Below, piece after piece: positions 17,005 to 25,798 of a stretch of 64,000 bases of DNA (position 1 is the first letter of the stretch; the number at the start of each line of letters is the position of its first letter). A program made the translations under genes and the position numbers. Under the pieces are notes generated by a model, which saw nothing but the letters and a program-made list of their open reading frames with translations, made no database searches and was not told the origin of the DNA. The stretch lies in the NCBI RefSeq assembly GCF_001307275.1, contig NZ_CP012831.1:992001-1056000 (forward strand), read 5' to 3'. The DNA comes from Pseudomonas fluorescens. Lineage in GTDB: Bacteria; Pseudomonadota; Gammaproteobacteria; Pseudomonadales; Pseudomonadaceae.

Positions 17005-19089
17005 CTACCTCACAATCAGCGATTTCAGCCCCAGCGCCATGACTCGCTCATCACCTCCCAACCCCAGCGCCTTGGGACTGATGGCATCAGGCAACTGGAA
17101 ATGCACGCGCAACCGCCCATCCGCGCCAATCGTTTCACGAATGAGCGGTGTCAGGGGCAGTTCAAGGGTGTTGTCCTGCAAGCGCGTGAACTGCGTCGAC
17201 AGCGCTTCAACACCGTTGATCAAGACCTCCACCCGCTGGCGCGTGTGCGAGGGCTGCACGAACGCCGCCGCTTCGATCGAAATGGCCCGCGCTTCTGGCG
17301 GTATGCGCAAAACAACCTCAGCCTCAGGCCCTTCCGACCACGTGCCCCACTCTTCGACGCGCCCCCAGCCCTCGGCCAACATGGCGTTGATTCGGCTGAA
17401 CACCTGGCGCTCACCGAGCTTGACCTGCATGTCCAGCGTCTCGTCGGCAACCGGCGGGCATTGGGCGCAGGTTTTCCAGCCCGGCGCCAACACCACGAGG
17501 CCGTCGATACGGGTCAACAGGTCGGTTTGGCGGTTGACGGTTTTCGCCGCCTGGAGCGCGGCGCGAGGGTCGAGGATGTACAACGAATCGGCTGCGTACT
17601 GGCCGCTGGCAAGCATCTGATCGGCGTGTCGCTGGGCTCGCTCGATCGCCCGGTCGCTCATGCGTCCCAGGTACACACCATCGGTTTCCAGGCCATGCGC
17701 CAGGGCGTATTGGCTGGTCAGCAGCCAGTTGTCCGGCTGGTTCTGCGGCAACAGCGTCCGGACTTTCGAATAATGACCGGCCGCGCTGGCCCAGAACGGA
17801 TCGTTCATGGCCGTGGGCCAACTCGAGGCCGCCGGCACCATCCGGCTCTGGCGCAGGCCGGCCCATCCCGCGCGGGTATCCAGCACTTGCACCACCAGGG
17901 CGATGGCCAGCAGACACGCCGCTGCCCGGGGCTTGTTGCCGCGGATCACCGCGAAGATGACGACAAATACGATGGCGTAGAACACGGGCCAGAACATTCG
18001 GCCGGCCGCGCGAAAGACGTTTGCCAGAAGTTCAAGGGGTTTGGGCAGCCAGTAGTGCATATTCAGCATGCCAATACCGACGTGGTTGGTCAGCGAAAAC
18101 AGCGTCAGCCCGATCAATGCCAACAGCAACAGTCGCCTGTGGCGCACGGCATTCGCCAAACCGGTGTTGCCTTGCAGCAATGCCACGCCAGCGCAGATCG
18201 CCAGCATGAGGACACCCAATCCCAGGTAGTTGAAACCTTCGTAGTCCCCGGGGCCCTGGGGCATGTCGCGCAAGGTGTGTGACCAGCCGCTGGGGTTGAC
18301 CAGCGACATCACGTTCAAGCGATACAACCCATAACCCCCCGCCACGGTCCCGCCACCCACGCTGAAATAACCCGCCTGCCAGCAACAGAACGCAACCAGC
18401 AAAAACAAGCCACCCAGCTCGATCCAGGCATCGCGCCGGGACACTCGGCCCTTGCTGGCCTGACTGGCAAGGTCGGCCAGCCAGATCAACGCCACCATGG
18501 CCAACAGGTAAGCGTGTACCAGCGCTGTGGCGGCCAACAGCCCGCCCCAGGCCAGCCGGCGTTTTTGCACACCGGGCCGCAGCGCCAAGTACAAGGCCGC
18601 CAGGATCAGGAAATGCCCGGACAGCGACAGATGCCCGCCCATGCGCAGAAACATCGGCGGCGAAAACACCAGCAACCCGGTACCCAACAGCCTGATCCAC
18701 AGCGACGGCGTCAGCAGGCCGACCAGCTTCCAGCCGAACCAGGCTTGCAGGATGAAACAGGCCAGCAACCACAGGCCAAAATACTGGAACGTCTCGGGAA
18801 GCCAGGCGTTGAAGGGTTTGAACACAAATGCCAGCAGCGGATTGGAGTCGGAAAAAATGATGCCGTTGCCCAATTCCAACCCATAGGAAGGGTTCGTGCC
18901 CAACGGAAAGGTCCAGGGCGAACTGCGGAAAAACGCCCAGCCCATGTAATGGGTCGCCGCATCCCCCTCCCCCAACCAGGCGATGTTCGTCGGGTCCAGC
19001 ACCCGCGGGCCGATCACCAGCAGGAACGCCAGCGTACCCAGCAGTATGGGCAACAAGGAAACCAGGTGATGCTTGCCGCGAACGGTCAT
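17005..19089 (-). CDS. Large multi-spanning membrane protein (DUF6311-like, GtrII/GT-C type)
   Basis: A 694-residue protein. Residues 10-400 form about eleven hydrophobic segments in GT-C glycosyltransferase style, with a periplasmic acidic loop GEGDAATHYMGWAFFRSSPW after segment one, where such enzymes hold a catalytic Asp/Glu. The C-terminal 250 residues are soluble and end in a predicted beta-sandwich (ISIEAAAFVQPSHTRQRVEVLING). Its start overlaps the GtrA-like stop by four bases, so it is the last gene of the glycosylation operon and the likely enzyme adding the sugar in the periplasm. Donor and acceptor unknown. Confidence 0.75.
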   Translation of the reverse strand: MTVRGKHHLVSLLPILLGTLAFLLVIGPRVLDPTNIAWLGEGDAATHYMGWAFFRSSPWTFPLGTNPSYGLELGNGIIFSDSNPLLAFVFKPFNAWLPETFQYFGLWLLACFILQAWFGWKLVGLLTPSLWIRLLGTGLLVFSPPMFLRMGGHLSLSGHFLILAALYLALRPGVQKRRLAWGGLLAATALVHAYLLAMVALIWLADLASQASKGRVSRRDAWIELGGLFLLVAFCCWQAGYFSVGGGTVAGGYGLYRLNVMSLVNPSGWSHTLRDMPQGPGDYEGFNYLGLGVLMLAICAGVALLQGNTGLANAVRHRRLLLLALIGLTLFSLTNHVGIGMLNMHYWLPKPLELLANVFRAAGRMFWPVFYAIVFVVIFAVIRGNKPRAAACLLAIALVVQVLDTRAGWAGLRQSRMVPAASSWPTAMNDPFWASAAGHYSKVRTLLPQNQPDNWLLTSQYALAHGLETDGVYLGRMSDRAIERAQRHADQMLASGQYAADSLYILDPRAALQAAKTVNRQTDLLTRIDGLVVLAPGWKTCAQCPPVADETLDMQVKLGERQVFSRINAMLAEGWGRVEEWGTWSEGPEAEVVLRIPPEARAISIEAAAFVQPSHTRQRVEVLINGVEALSTQFTRLQDNTLELPLTPLIRETIGADGRLRVHFQLPDAISPKALGLGGDERVMALGLKSLIVR

Positions 19090-19469
19090 CGATACGTCCA
19101 GAAATTATGCAGGATGAAGGTGAACACGGGGATGATCAGCGCCACGGCCGCGATGCCCGCCAGGTAATCCAGGCCGACACGTTGGGCTACCCAGGCCACC
19201 AGCATCGCCAGCCCGAACCCGCCGATCGATACCACGACGAAACGGCCAAGGGTGCGGCCATGCAAGCGGCTGGAAAAGCTCCAGAGGGTGTTGATCAGGT
19301 ACGACACCACGGTCGCCACGACAAAGGCGAAACCGTTGGCCAGTGGCGGGTTGGCCAGGATCAAGTGCACAAACAGCACGGCAGCCACCACATGGACCGC
19401 GGTGACGAGCAGGCCGGTCATGGCAAAGCGCAAGGCACGTCGCAGCAGCGGCGAGTGCGTCCAGGTCAC
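19086..19469 (-). CDS. gtrA: GtrA-family membrane protein (lipid-linked sugar flippase-like)
   Basis: A 127-residue protein with four membrane segments (FAMTGLLVTAVHVVAAVLFV, GFAFVVATVVSYLINTLWSF, VVVSIGGFGLAMLVAWV, IAAVALIIPVFTFILHNFWTY), the complete GtrA layout. The GTG start at 19469 overlaps the stop codon of the preceding methyltransferase gene in GTGA. GtrA proteins are thought to move undecaprenyl-phosphate-glucose across the inner membrane. Sits between a GtrB-like transferase and a large GtrII-like protein. Confidence 0.84.
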   Translation of the reverse strand: MTWTHSPLLRRALRFAMTGLLVTAVHVVAAVLFVHLILANPPLANGFAFVVATVVSYLINTLWSFSSRLHGRTLGRFVVVSIGGFGLAMLVAWVAQRVGLDYLAGIAAVALIIPVFTFILHNFWTYR

Positions 19470-20176
19470 GGCTTCTGCGCCAGGCAGAACACCGTCAGGC
19501 CGGCGATACGATTGGCCCCCATGAATGGACGCTCCAGGCTGCACAGGGTCCTCAGCACGCCATTGACCAGCGGATGATGCCGCGCAAGCTGCGACTTGGC
19601 CGGTGCCCCGGAGGTTTTGCGCTGCAACAGGCGCAGGCCGGCGGCAATGGGAAATACCAGGCCGAAGTAATACGCCCCTTGCTGGACCTGCAAACCGGCC
19701 TGCGCCACGACGCTTTCCAGTTGTTTGAGGGTATAGCGGCGCTTGTGCTCGAGGAAATCGTCATGCCCGCTCCAGAGAAACTGGAACGCCGGCACGGTGA
19801 TCAGGAAGCGGCTACCGGACGGCACTTTGTCGACGTAGGCCTTGAGCAGGCCCACATCATCATCCACGTGCTCCAACACGTCCATCAGCAACACCAGGTC
19901 GGCGTCCAACGTGTCGATGGCGCGTCGGTAGCGGACCGGTTTACCGGCGGTGCTGGCGTCGGAGTCGGCCGGATAGCTGATGTCCACGCACCAGGCCTGG
20001 GCCGTTGGGGTATGGGTCAGCAGGTGATGGGAAAAAAAGCCCGAGCCGGCGCCCACGTCCAGCAACGTACTGGCCGAGGTGCCCTTGAGCATGTGGAGCA
20101 TGGCCCGCGCTTTCGATCGGTAGTACCAATGCTGCTCGATATCGGGACCGAGGATGTCGGTTTCCTTGAGATCCAT
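19466..20176 (-). CDS. Class I SAM-dependent methyltransferase in gtr-like operon
   Basis: A 236-residue protein with motif I LLDVGAGSGFFSHHL, an acidic strand WCVDISYPADSD, and DLVLLMDVLEHVDDDVGLL as motif IV. It resembles sugar or lipid-intermediate methylases (Methyltransf_23/25 type). It lies two bases after the GtrB-like gene and overlaps gtrA by four bases, so it is translated within the operon. Classical gtr operons have no methyltransferase, suggesting that the added sugar or its carrier lipid is methylated. Target inferred only. Confidence 0.78.
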   Translation of the reverse strand: MDLKETDILGPDIEQHWYYRSKARAMLHMLKGTSASTLLDVGAGSGFFSHHLLTHTPTAQAWCVDISYPADSDASTAGKPVRYRRAIDTLDADLVLLMDVLEHVDDDVGLLKAYVDKVPSGSRFLITVPAFQFLWSGHDDFLEHKRRYTLKQLESVVAQAGLQVQQGAYYFGLVFPIAAGLRLLQRKTSGAPAKSQLARHHPLVNGVLRTLCSLERPFMGANRIAGLTVFCLAQKP

Positions 20177-20178
20177 GG

Positions 20179-21147
20179 TCAGTCCTTGGCGTCATAGATG
20201 CGCCGCACCAGGAAAACCGGCCGACGCTTGGATTCGATATAGGTGCGGCCCAGGTATTCCCCCAACACGCCGATGCCGATCAGTTGCAGTCCGCCCAGGA
20301 ACGTGACCGCGACCATCAGCGAGGCATAGCCCGGCAGGTCGACCCCGGAAATCAGGGTCCGCAACACGATGAACATGGCAAATGCAAAGGACACCAGCGA
20401 GACGCAAAGCCCCAGGTACGTCCAGATACGCAGCGGTTCGGTGCTGAAGCTGGTGATGCCTTCCAGGGCAAAATTCCACAGGCGCCAGCCATTGAACTTG
20501 CTTTCACCGGCGGACCGCTCCGGCCTGACGTAGTCCACGTGGGTGGTCCGGAACCCCACCCAGGCAAACAGCCCTTTCATGAAGCGGCGCGATTCGGGCA
20601 GGGTTAGAAGGGCATCGACCACACAGCGATCCATCAAGCGGAAATCGCCGACATTCTCCGGCAGCTTGTGGTCGGCGATTTTATTGTGCAGCCGGTAGAA
20701 CCCGTTGGCGGAAACCTGTTTGGCCCAGGAGTCGGAATCGCGATTGATCCGATGCCCCAGCACCACTTCGGCGCCGTTGCGCCAATGGGCGATCATGTCC
20801 AGGATCACTTCGGGAGGATCCTGCAAATCGACGTCGATCGGCACCACCGCCTGGCCACGGGCGGCTTGCAGGCCCGCGCTCAACGCTGCCTCCTTGCCGA
20901 AGTTGCGACTCAGGTCGACGATGCGGATACGCGGGTCGGCCTTCTGCCTGTCCAGCAGCAGCGCCAACGTATCGTCCACGCTGCCGTCGTTGACGAACAC
21001 CAGTTCCAGGCTCACCAGCGATTCATGGGCAAAGACCTGGTCGATCCTGGCCATGAACAAATCGATGGACTGGGCTTCGTTATAGACCGGAATGACAAGC
21101 GAAAGCGCTAGACGACCTTGCAGATCCGCTCCTGGATATTCAGTCAC
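20179..21147 (-). CDS. gtrB: GtrB-like family 2 glycosyltransferase
   Basis: A 322-residue bactoprenol glycosyltransferase. The cytoplasmic GT-A domain has LSLVIPVYNEAQSIDLF, the LVFVNDGSVDDTL motif and VVPIDVDLQDPPEVI (DXD-like). QxxRW is replaced by SRRFMKGLFAWVGFRT. Two C-terminal membrane helices follow (LGLCVSLVSFAFAMFIVL, LMVAVTFLGGLQLIGIGVLGEYLGRTYIE). The family makes undecaprenyl-phosphate-sugar on the inner leaflet. It is first in a four-gene operon with overlapping or near-abutting junctions. Confidence 0.9.
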   Translation of the reverse strand: MTEYPGADLQGRLALSLVIPVYNEAQSIDLFMARIDQVFAHESLVSLELVFVNDGSVDDTLALLLDRQKADPRIRIVDLSRNFGKEAALSAGLQAARGQAVVPIDVDLQDPPEVILDMIAHWRNGAEVVLGHRINRDSDSWAKQVSANGFYRLHNKIADHKLPENVGDFRLMDRCVVDALLTLPESRRFMKGLFAWVGFRTTHVDYVRPERSAGESKFNGWRLWNFALEGITSFSTEPLRIWTYLGLCVSLVSFAFAMFIVLRTLISGVDLPGYASLMVAVTFLGGLQLIGIGVLGEYLGRTYIESKRRPVFLVRRIYDAKD

Positions 21148-21449
21148 TTGATGGCTCTTTTTCTTATAGTGTTTTCAGTCCCATCGGGCTTCCGGCCCTA
21201 GGCGTCGAACCGTATTAAGCAGGACCAGGCAGGGCAACGCAAGGATCCAGTCAGAACTTAAGCCGACCACATATTCGCAACATGACTTTTCACACTGTAA
21301 CGGTCAAATTCCCGGCCAGCGCTCATGCCCAGCAATATTTGATAACCAATGGAAACGAATTTCCCATAGCCAAAACCAACCACTTGGCTAGGCTTGCAGC
21401 CACATGTTCAACGCATGTCTTGAGTGAATGAATCGCAGGGAGCGAACCG
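21148..21449. other. Divergent intergenic region, gtr operon / DUF1508 gene
   Basis: About 300 bases, visibly richer in A+T than the flanking genes. It should hold promoters for both directions. No convincing promoter, RNA or repeat was recognised. Confidence 0.4.
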
Positions 21450-21641
21450 ATGTATTTTGAAATCTATCGACAGACCCGAGGCAACCCGAGCACCGGAAAA
21501 GGCCAATGGCGCTGGCGCTTGAGAGCCGGCAACCACGAAACGATCGCCAGTGGCGAAGCCTATGTGAACAAGAGTGACTGCCTTCATGCCGTCAGGTTGA
21601 TCAAGAACGTCCATGACGAGACGCCCGTGAAAGAGATCTGA
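21450..21641 (+). CDS. DUF1508 (YegP-type) small protein
   Basis: A 63-residue protein, MYFEIYRQTRGNPSTGKGQWRWRLRAG, with the single beta-hairpin DUF1508 repeat ending in ASGEAYVNKSDCLHAVRLIKN. GGGAGCG lies upstream of the ATG. The family has one or two repeats; this is the one-repeat form. Function unknown. Confidence 0.8.
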   Translation: MYFEIYRQTRGNPSTGKGQWRWRLRAGNHETIASGEAYVNKSDCLHAVRLIKNVHDETPVKEI

Positions 21642-21657
21642 GCACCGCCAAGCGGGG

Positions 21658-21763
21658 TCTGTAGGAGCTGGCGAAGCCTGCGATCTTTTGATCTTGATCT
21701 TTCGCTTGAGATTCAAGTGTCTGGAGAAAGATCGCAGCCTCGTTGCACTCGACAGCGCCTACA
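21658..21763. repeat. Imperfect inverted repeat of a third REP class
   Basis: CTGTAGGAGCTGGCGAAGCC, then GCGATCTTT and its inverse AAAGATCGC, ending in AGCGCCTACA. The arms are imperfect. This GTAGGAGC palindrome class is common in Pseudomonas intergenic DNA. Confidence 0.8.
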
Positions 21764-21837
21764 TCGCTTCTGCTTTTTGCTGTGACGATGGTTGCCAGGC
21801 AGGTAGGGTATACGGACGAAAACAGGAGGCCGGTGCA

Positions 21838-22644
21838 ATGACTCGATCCACCCACAACCGCGACTGGCTGGTGCGGGCGCCCGAATCGAGGAAAATGGAA
21901 CGCATCGAGGCTTATTTCAGTGGGCATGGCTACACCACCCATCGCCATGACACCTACGCCATCGGCATCACGCTTTCCGGCGTCCAGAGCTTCAACTATC
22001 GCCACAGCAAGCGTCATAGCCAGCCCGGCGGCACCATCGTCCTGCACCCGGACGAAGTGCACGATGGCGAAGCGGGGACCCGCGATGGCTTTCGTTACCG
22101 GATGTTCTATATAGAACCGTCGGTGATCCAGCAGGTGCTGGGGGGCAAGCCGCTGCCTTTCATCGAAGGTGGATTGTCCAGCGATCCCCGCCTCAACATC
22201 GCGACCCGTCGATTGTTGAACAGCCTGGATCATCCCCTCGACCCGCTGGAGGAAGAGGACGCCATCTACGATGTGGCCCAGGCCCTCGACGTTGCGGCGG
22301 GCAACAGGCGCGGACGGCGGCTGATCGACTACCCGGCGGCAGAACGTGCCCGCCTGTTCATCCACGATGCCCTCGACCAGGTGATCACCCTGGACGATCT
22401 GGTGCAGGCAAGCGGCAGGGACCGATGGAGTCTGTCCCGGGACTTCCGGGCGCTGTACGGCACCAGCCCCTATCGCTACATCACCCAGCGCCGCTTGAGC
22501 GAAGCCCGACGCCTGGCCTTCCACGGTACGCCACTGAGCGAAGTGGCCCTGGCCTGTGGTTTTTTCGATCAGAGCCACATGACCCGGTTGCATACACAAG
22601 CCTTCGGTATTTCACCGGCACGCTGGCTGAACATGCGACGCTAG
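21838..22644 (+). CDS. AraC-family transcriptional regulator
   Basis: A 268-residue regulator. The N-terminal cupin-like arm contains TTHRHDTYAIGITLSGVQSFNYRH and PGGTIVLHPDEVHDGEAG. The C-terminal double helix-turn-helix covers about residues 170-265, with ITLDDLVQASGRDRWSLSRDFRALYGTSPYRYITQRRL and LSEVALACGFFDQSHMTRLHTQAFGISPARW. The ATG at 21838 precedes the family N terminus. Clustered with a cupin gene 100 bases downstream, which it may regulate. Confidence 0.88.
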   Translation: MTRSTHNRDWLVRAPESRKMERIEAYFSGHGYTTHRHDTYAIGITLSGVQSFNYRHSKRHSQPGGTIVLHPDEVHDGEAGTRDGFRYRMFYIEPSVIQQVLGGKPLPFIEGGLSSDPRLNIATRRLLNSLDHPLDPLEEEDAIYDVAQALDVAAGNRRGRRLIDYPAAERARLFIHDALDQVITLDDLVQASGRDRWSLSRDFRALYGTSPYRYITQRRLSEARRLAFHGTPLSEVALACGFFDQSHMTRLHTQAFGISPARWLNMRR

Positions 22645-22744
22645 GACAGCGACTGCGCGGCGCAAAAAGCTGCACGATCATCCAATACGCACACTGGCTC
22701 GAACCATAAAGTAGGACGCACCACCCCACCAAGGAGATGCCTCG

Positions 22745-23113
22745 ATGACCCGTTACGCCCCCATCAACTTCGCCCAGAAATACACCCTGTTCCAGGAACA
22801 GTGGACGCCGAAAGTCGTGGCCGAAATGAACGACTACCAATTCAAGATCGCCCGGCTCGAAGGCGACTTCATCTGGCACGCCCACGCCGATACGGATGAA
22901 ACCTTCATCGTGCTGGAGGGCGAACTGCGTATCGACTTTCGCGACGGCGCGGTGACGATTGGCCCGGGCGAGATGTACGTGGTCAAAAAAGGTGTGGAGC
23001 ATAAGCCCAGCGCCGCCCAGGAAGTGAAGCTGCTGTTGATCGAGCCTCGCGGCGTGATCAATACCGGCGAAGAAACCAATGAGCGAACGGCGGTCAACGA
23101 TGTCTGGATCTGA
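22745..23113 (+). CDS. Cupin-domain protein
   Basis: A 122-residue single-domain cupin. Motif 1 is WHAHADTDETFIVLEGEL (His, His, Glu metal ligands) and motif 2 is GPGEMYVVKKGVEHKPSA (His ligand), so the metal site is intact. AGGAGATG lies just upstream of ATG 22745. Likely a small metal-dependent enzyme or binding protein; no substrate can be given. Paired with the upstream AraC regulator. Confidence 0.82.
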   Translation: MTRYAPINFAQKYTLFQEQWTPKVVAEMNDYQFKIARLEGDFIWHAHADTDETFIVLEGELRIDFRDGAVTIGPGEMYVVKKGVEHKPSAAQEVKLLLIEPRGVINTGEETNERTAVNDVWI

Positions 23114-23124
23114 CTGAGCCAGGC

Positions 23125-23283
23125 TCAATCGTATTCAGCTTCCTGGTGATCGCCCAACACACCTGCATCGATCGGCCAACACAGGTCGGCGACCTGCCCG
23201 GCATTCAACACACCGGGCATCAGGACAAAGCCCTGCTGATGCAGGGCTCGCAGGAGGTCGTCAGTCGACACGACACCACCGGC
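23125..23283 (-). pseudogene. Remnant of a phytanoyl-CoA dioxygenase-like (PhyH) gene
   Basis: Reading the minus strand gives STDDLLRALHQQGFVLMPG, then VLNAGQVADL, which resembles the N terminus of PhyH-family Fe(II)/2-oxoglutarate oxygenases. After about 30 residues similarity is lost (CWPIDAGVLGDHQEAEYD) and a TGA follows at 23125-23127. No Fe-binding HxD...H region is present. The fragment abuts the stop codon of the chemoreceptor gene, consistent with a deletion that removed most of an ancestral gene. Assignment is by eye from a short match. Confidence 0.45.
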
Positions 23284-23284
23284 T

Positions 23285-24919
23285 TCAGGTACGGAAGCGG
23301 CCGGTCAGTTCCGCCAGGTTTCTCGACAGGCTCGAAAGCTGCTGACTGGCCTGCATGCTCTGGGCGGAATTGGATGCCGCTTCGTTGGACAAGTCGCGAA
23401 TGTCGGAGATGTTGCGAGCAATCTCTTCGGTGACACTGCTCTGCTCTTCACACGCGTTGGCGATCTGCGCGGCCATGTCGTTGATCCGCTGGATCGAGCC
23501 GCTGGTACCGCTGAGCACCTCATCAACCCCTGCGGCGCGCTCGACGCTGTCCCGGGCCTTGCTGCTGCCGACCTGCATGGCTTGCACCGCCTTGGCGACA
23601 CCGCTTTGCAAGCGCTCGATGCGTACCTGAATGTCCTTGGTCGAGTCCTGGGTGCGTGCCGCCAGGGCCCTGACTTCGTCGGCCACGACCGCGAAACCAC
23701 GGCCTTGCTCACCCGCCCGTGCCGCCTCGATGGCTGCGTTCAGCGCGAGCAGGTTGGTCTGTTCGGCAATGCCCCGGATCACTTCGAGCACGGCGCCGAT
23801 GCTGGAGGTTTCCTGGGCCAGTGCCTCGATCGTGCCCGAAGCGCTCTCCACTTCCTGGGCCAACTGGCGGATCGACTCGATGGTGCTGCTGACCACCTCA
23901 GCACCGTCCCGAGACTGACTGCTCGCCTGTTGCGCGGCATCCGAGGCGCTCACCGCGTTATGCGCAACTTCATGCACCGCCGCGCTCATCTGGGTGGCGG
24001 CGGTGCTGACCTGATCGAGCGCCGCATGTTCGCTGCTGATCAAGCGGTCATTCGTCGCGGCCATATCGGCCATGGCACGCGCTGCGGAGTCCACCTCTCC
24101 GGTCACCCGTCCAACCTCGGCAATCAACGGCTGCAATTTATCGAGAAAACGATTGAAGGCACCACCGAGCTGGCCTAACTCATCAGCGGAGCGCACCTCG
24201 AGACGCCCTTTCAAATCGCCGCCGCCCTCGGCAATCTGCTCGACGCGGTGCAGCAACCGACGCATAGGGCTCAGCACCACCAGCGGCAAGACAGTAAGCA
24301 CAAGGACGCAACAGAACAGGCCGATCAACAGAATCGCACCCTGTTGCACACCGACTGCCTCGCCGTTTTCAATCGCTGCGTCGCCTTCGCGATGCGATGC
24401 CGCATCTTCAAGGTCACCCAGCTTGTCGATGGAGTCCCGCATGGTTTCGAACAGGCGTTCACTGTCACCGAAGCTCAGGGCACTAGCGCCCTGCGGATCC
24501 CTTACAGACTGTTCGACGACCCGCCGCGAAACCTGCATCCATTTCCCGAAGCTGTCATTGAACTGACTGACCAAGGCCTGCGCCTCGGCACCGGGTTGCA
24601 TCGCGGCATACTTCTGTACGCGATCATAAGCCTGCTTCGCATTCTCGCTGTGACTGGTGCTCAGCGCTTGAATATGCTCATTCGCATGACCATCCAGCAG
24701 GCTGCGCTCGGCGACGAAAGCCTGATAAAGATCGCGATCGGCATTGAGCAACAGGCTGATGGCCGGCAGATTACGTTTAGTCAATTGCGTGCTCGATTCA
24801 GTCACCTGACCGATGCCACGCATGCCCGTCCACCCCATCAGCACCAACAACAGCGCGAGAAACGCAATGGGCAGAGTGATTTTCCAACGAAAGCCCAGAT
24901 CGGCAAAAAACCGCAGCAT
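23285..24919 (-). CDS. Methyl-accepting chemotaxis protein
   Basis: A 544-residue chemoreceptor. One membrane helix near residues 13-32 ([21 protein letters not shown]), a four-helix-bundle periplasmic sensor to about 195, a second helix [24 protein letters not shown], a HAMP domain, and the cytoplasmic coiled coil with the conserved hairpin tip [39 protein letters not shown]. No CheR-tethering pentapeptide is seen at the C terminus. Ligand unknown. The MCP call is firm. Confidence 0.93.
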   Translation of the reverse strand: MLRFFADLGFRWKITLPIAFLALLLVLMGWTGMRGIGQVTESSTQLTKRNLPAISLLLNADRDLYQAFVAERSLLDGHANEHIQALSTSHSENAKQAYDRVQKYAAMQPGAEAQALVSQFNDSFGKWMQVSRRVVEQSVRDPQGASALSFGDSERLFETMRDSIDKLGDLEDAASHREGDAAIENGEAVGVQQGAILLIGLFCCVLVLTVLPLVVLSPMRRLLHRVEQIAEGGGDLKGRLEVRSADELGQLGGAFNRFLDKLQPLIAEVGRVTGEVDSAARAMADMAATNDRLISSEHAALDQVSTAATQMSAAVHEVAHNAVSASDAAQQASSQSRDGAEVVSSTIESIRQLAQEVESASGTIEALAQETSSIGAVLEVIRGIAEQTNLLALNAAIEAARAGEQGRGFAVVADEVRALAARTQDSTKDIQVRIERLQSGVAKAVQAMQVGSSKARDSVERAAGVDEVLSGTSGSIQRINDMAAQIANACEEQSSVTEEIARNISDIRDLSNEAASNSAQSMQASQQLSSLSRNLAELTGRFRT

Positions 24920-25210
24920 GGGGTGTCACTCCTTTCATGGGGATTAACTTACCTATCGGCAGCCATGCCTTGAGCTATAGACCATTAGTCCAATTGTTAC
25001 AAAGCCTTGGGCTGTGATCATGCAGGTTGCGCAGGGGGGCGGGCGGGATAAAAAAAGGCGGGGGGAGGCAATAGCTGCGGGGAATTTTCTGACATTTCTC
25101 GCCCACATAATTTAGAGAATTTTCTGACTCATCATCTGATTGATGATTTCTCCAGAAGGGCTCTATAGTCCAAATGTCGTTCGTAAGAGCGGCTTGGGTT
25201 TGGCGACTCA
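24920..25210. other. Intergenic region with direct repeats
   Basis: About 290 bases. GAATTTTCTGAC occurs twice, at 25082-25093 and 25117-25128, 35 bases apart and just upstream of the DUF3077-like gene. A G-rich and A-rich tract lies around 25035-25065. No gene is supported here. Confidence 0.5.
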
Positions 25211-25528
25211 ATGACAAATGGTAAGAAAGCCCTCAATCAAGCGGAGTTTGAAATGAATAGATACATGGCTCTTACCAGCAATGCCGACAATCAACCCCTC
25301 TTCGTCGATACCTCTGCGCCTTTGCACATCCTGCTCGACACGGCGGGTTATAGAATTCGCGCGGTCACCCAGCTTTTAGAGAACCTCGCCATGCGAGGGG
25401 ACATTCCGAGTGATTCAGTGGTCCTCCAGGGCTTTGCACAGCTGTGCTGCATTCCTTTGAGGGATGGCTGCGACGTACTCGATGTCACAGCTCGGCGCTT
25501 GGATGCGGAGCCGGCCTCTCACAGGTAA
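25211..25528 (+). CDS. Small DUF3077-like Pseudomonas protein
   Basis: A protein of 105 residues, or 91 if the ATG at 25253 (MNRYMALTSN) is used. NQPLFVDTSAPLHILLDTAGYRIRAVTQLLENLA resembles the core of DUF3077, short Pseudomonas proteins in which FxV precedes an amphipathic helix. There is no signal peptide. Function unknown. The stop codon lies in one arm of an 11-base inverted repeat that surrounds the following REPIN. Confidence 0.6.
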   Translation: MTNGKKALNQAEFEMNRYMALTSNADNQPLFVDTSAPLHILLDTAGYRIRAVTQLLENLAMRGDIPSDSVVLQGFAQLCCIPLRDGCDVLDVTARRLDAEPASHR

Positions 25529-25678
25529 TGCCAGTCTAAGGATAAAACGACACAAAACCTGTGGGAGCAAAGCTTGCTCGCGATGGCGGCGGACCAGTCA
25601 ATGGCGCTGTCGACTGGCTCACCCCAATCGCGAGCAAGCTTTGCTCCCACGGGTTTGGGGCTTAATTGACTGGCATTA
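25526..25678. repeat. Nested palindrome: REPIN variant enclosed by an 11-bp inverted repeat
   Basis: Outer arms TAATGCCAGTC (25526-25536) and GACTGGCATTA (25668-25678) are perfect complements. Inside lies a REPIN (25559-25651) with a variant arm, GTGGGAGCAAAGCTTGCTCGCGA. The structure could act as a transcription barrier after the small upstream gene. Confidence 0.8.
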
Positions 25679-25713
25679 GACTTTCACAGGGACCCATTTA
25701 GTCAGGGGGAAAC

Positions 25714-25776
25714 GGGGACAGACCACGATTAGAGGCAGGCTGATTAAAGATGAACTCATGATCGTGGTCTGTTCCC
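25714..25776. repeat. Inverted-repeat element, left copy (GGGGACAGACCACG type)
   Basis: GGGGACAGACCACGAT (25714-25729) faces ATCGTGGTCTGTTCCC (25761-25776), matching at 15 of 16 positions. A related, more diverged copy lies at 26389-26455, so the two bracket the toxin-antitoxin remnant. Confidence 0.7.
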
Positions 25777-25798
25777 AGTCTCCGCTCTAATCCACTCT

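Noticed and set aside
16372..18282. 636-codon plus-strand open frame
   Set aside because: Runs antisense through the LysR gene, a REPIN and the membrane protein gene; rich in Arg/Gln/His as expected of an antisense frame.
24975..25217. 80-codon minus-strand frame
   Set aside because: Covers A+T-rich promoter DNA and a homopolymer-like tract; no coding character.
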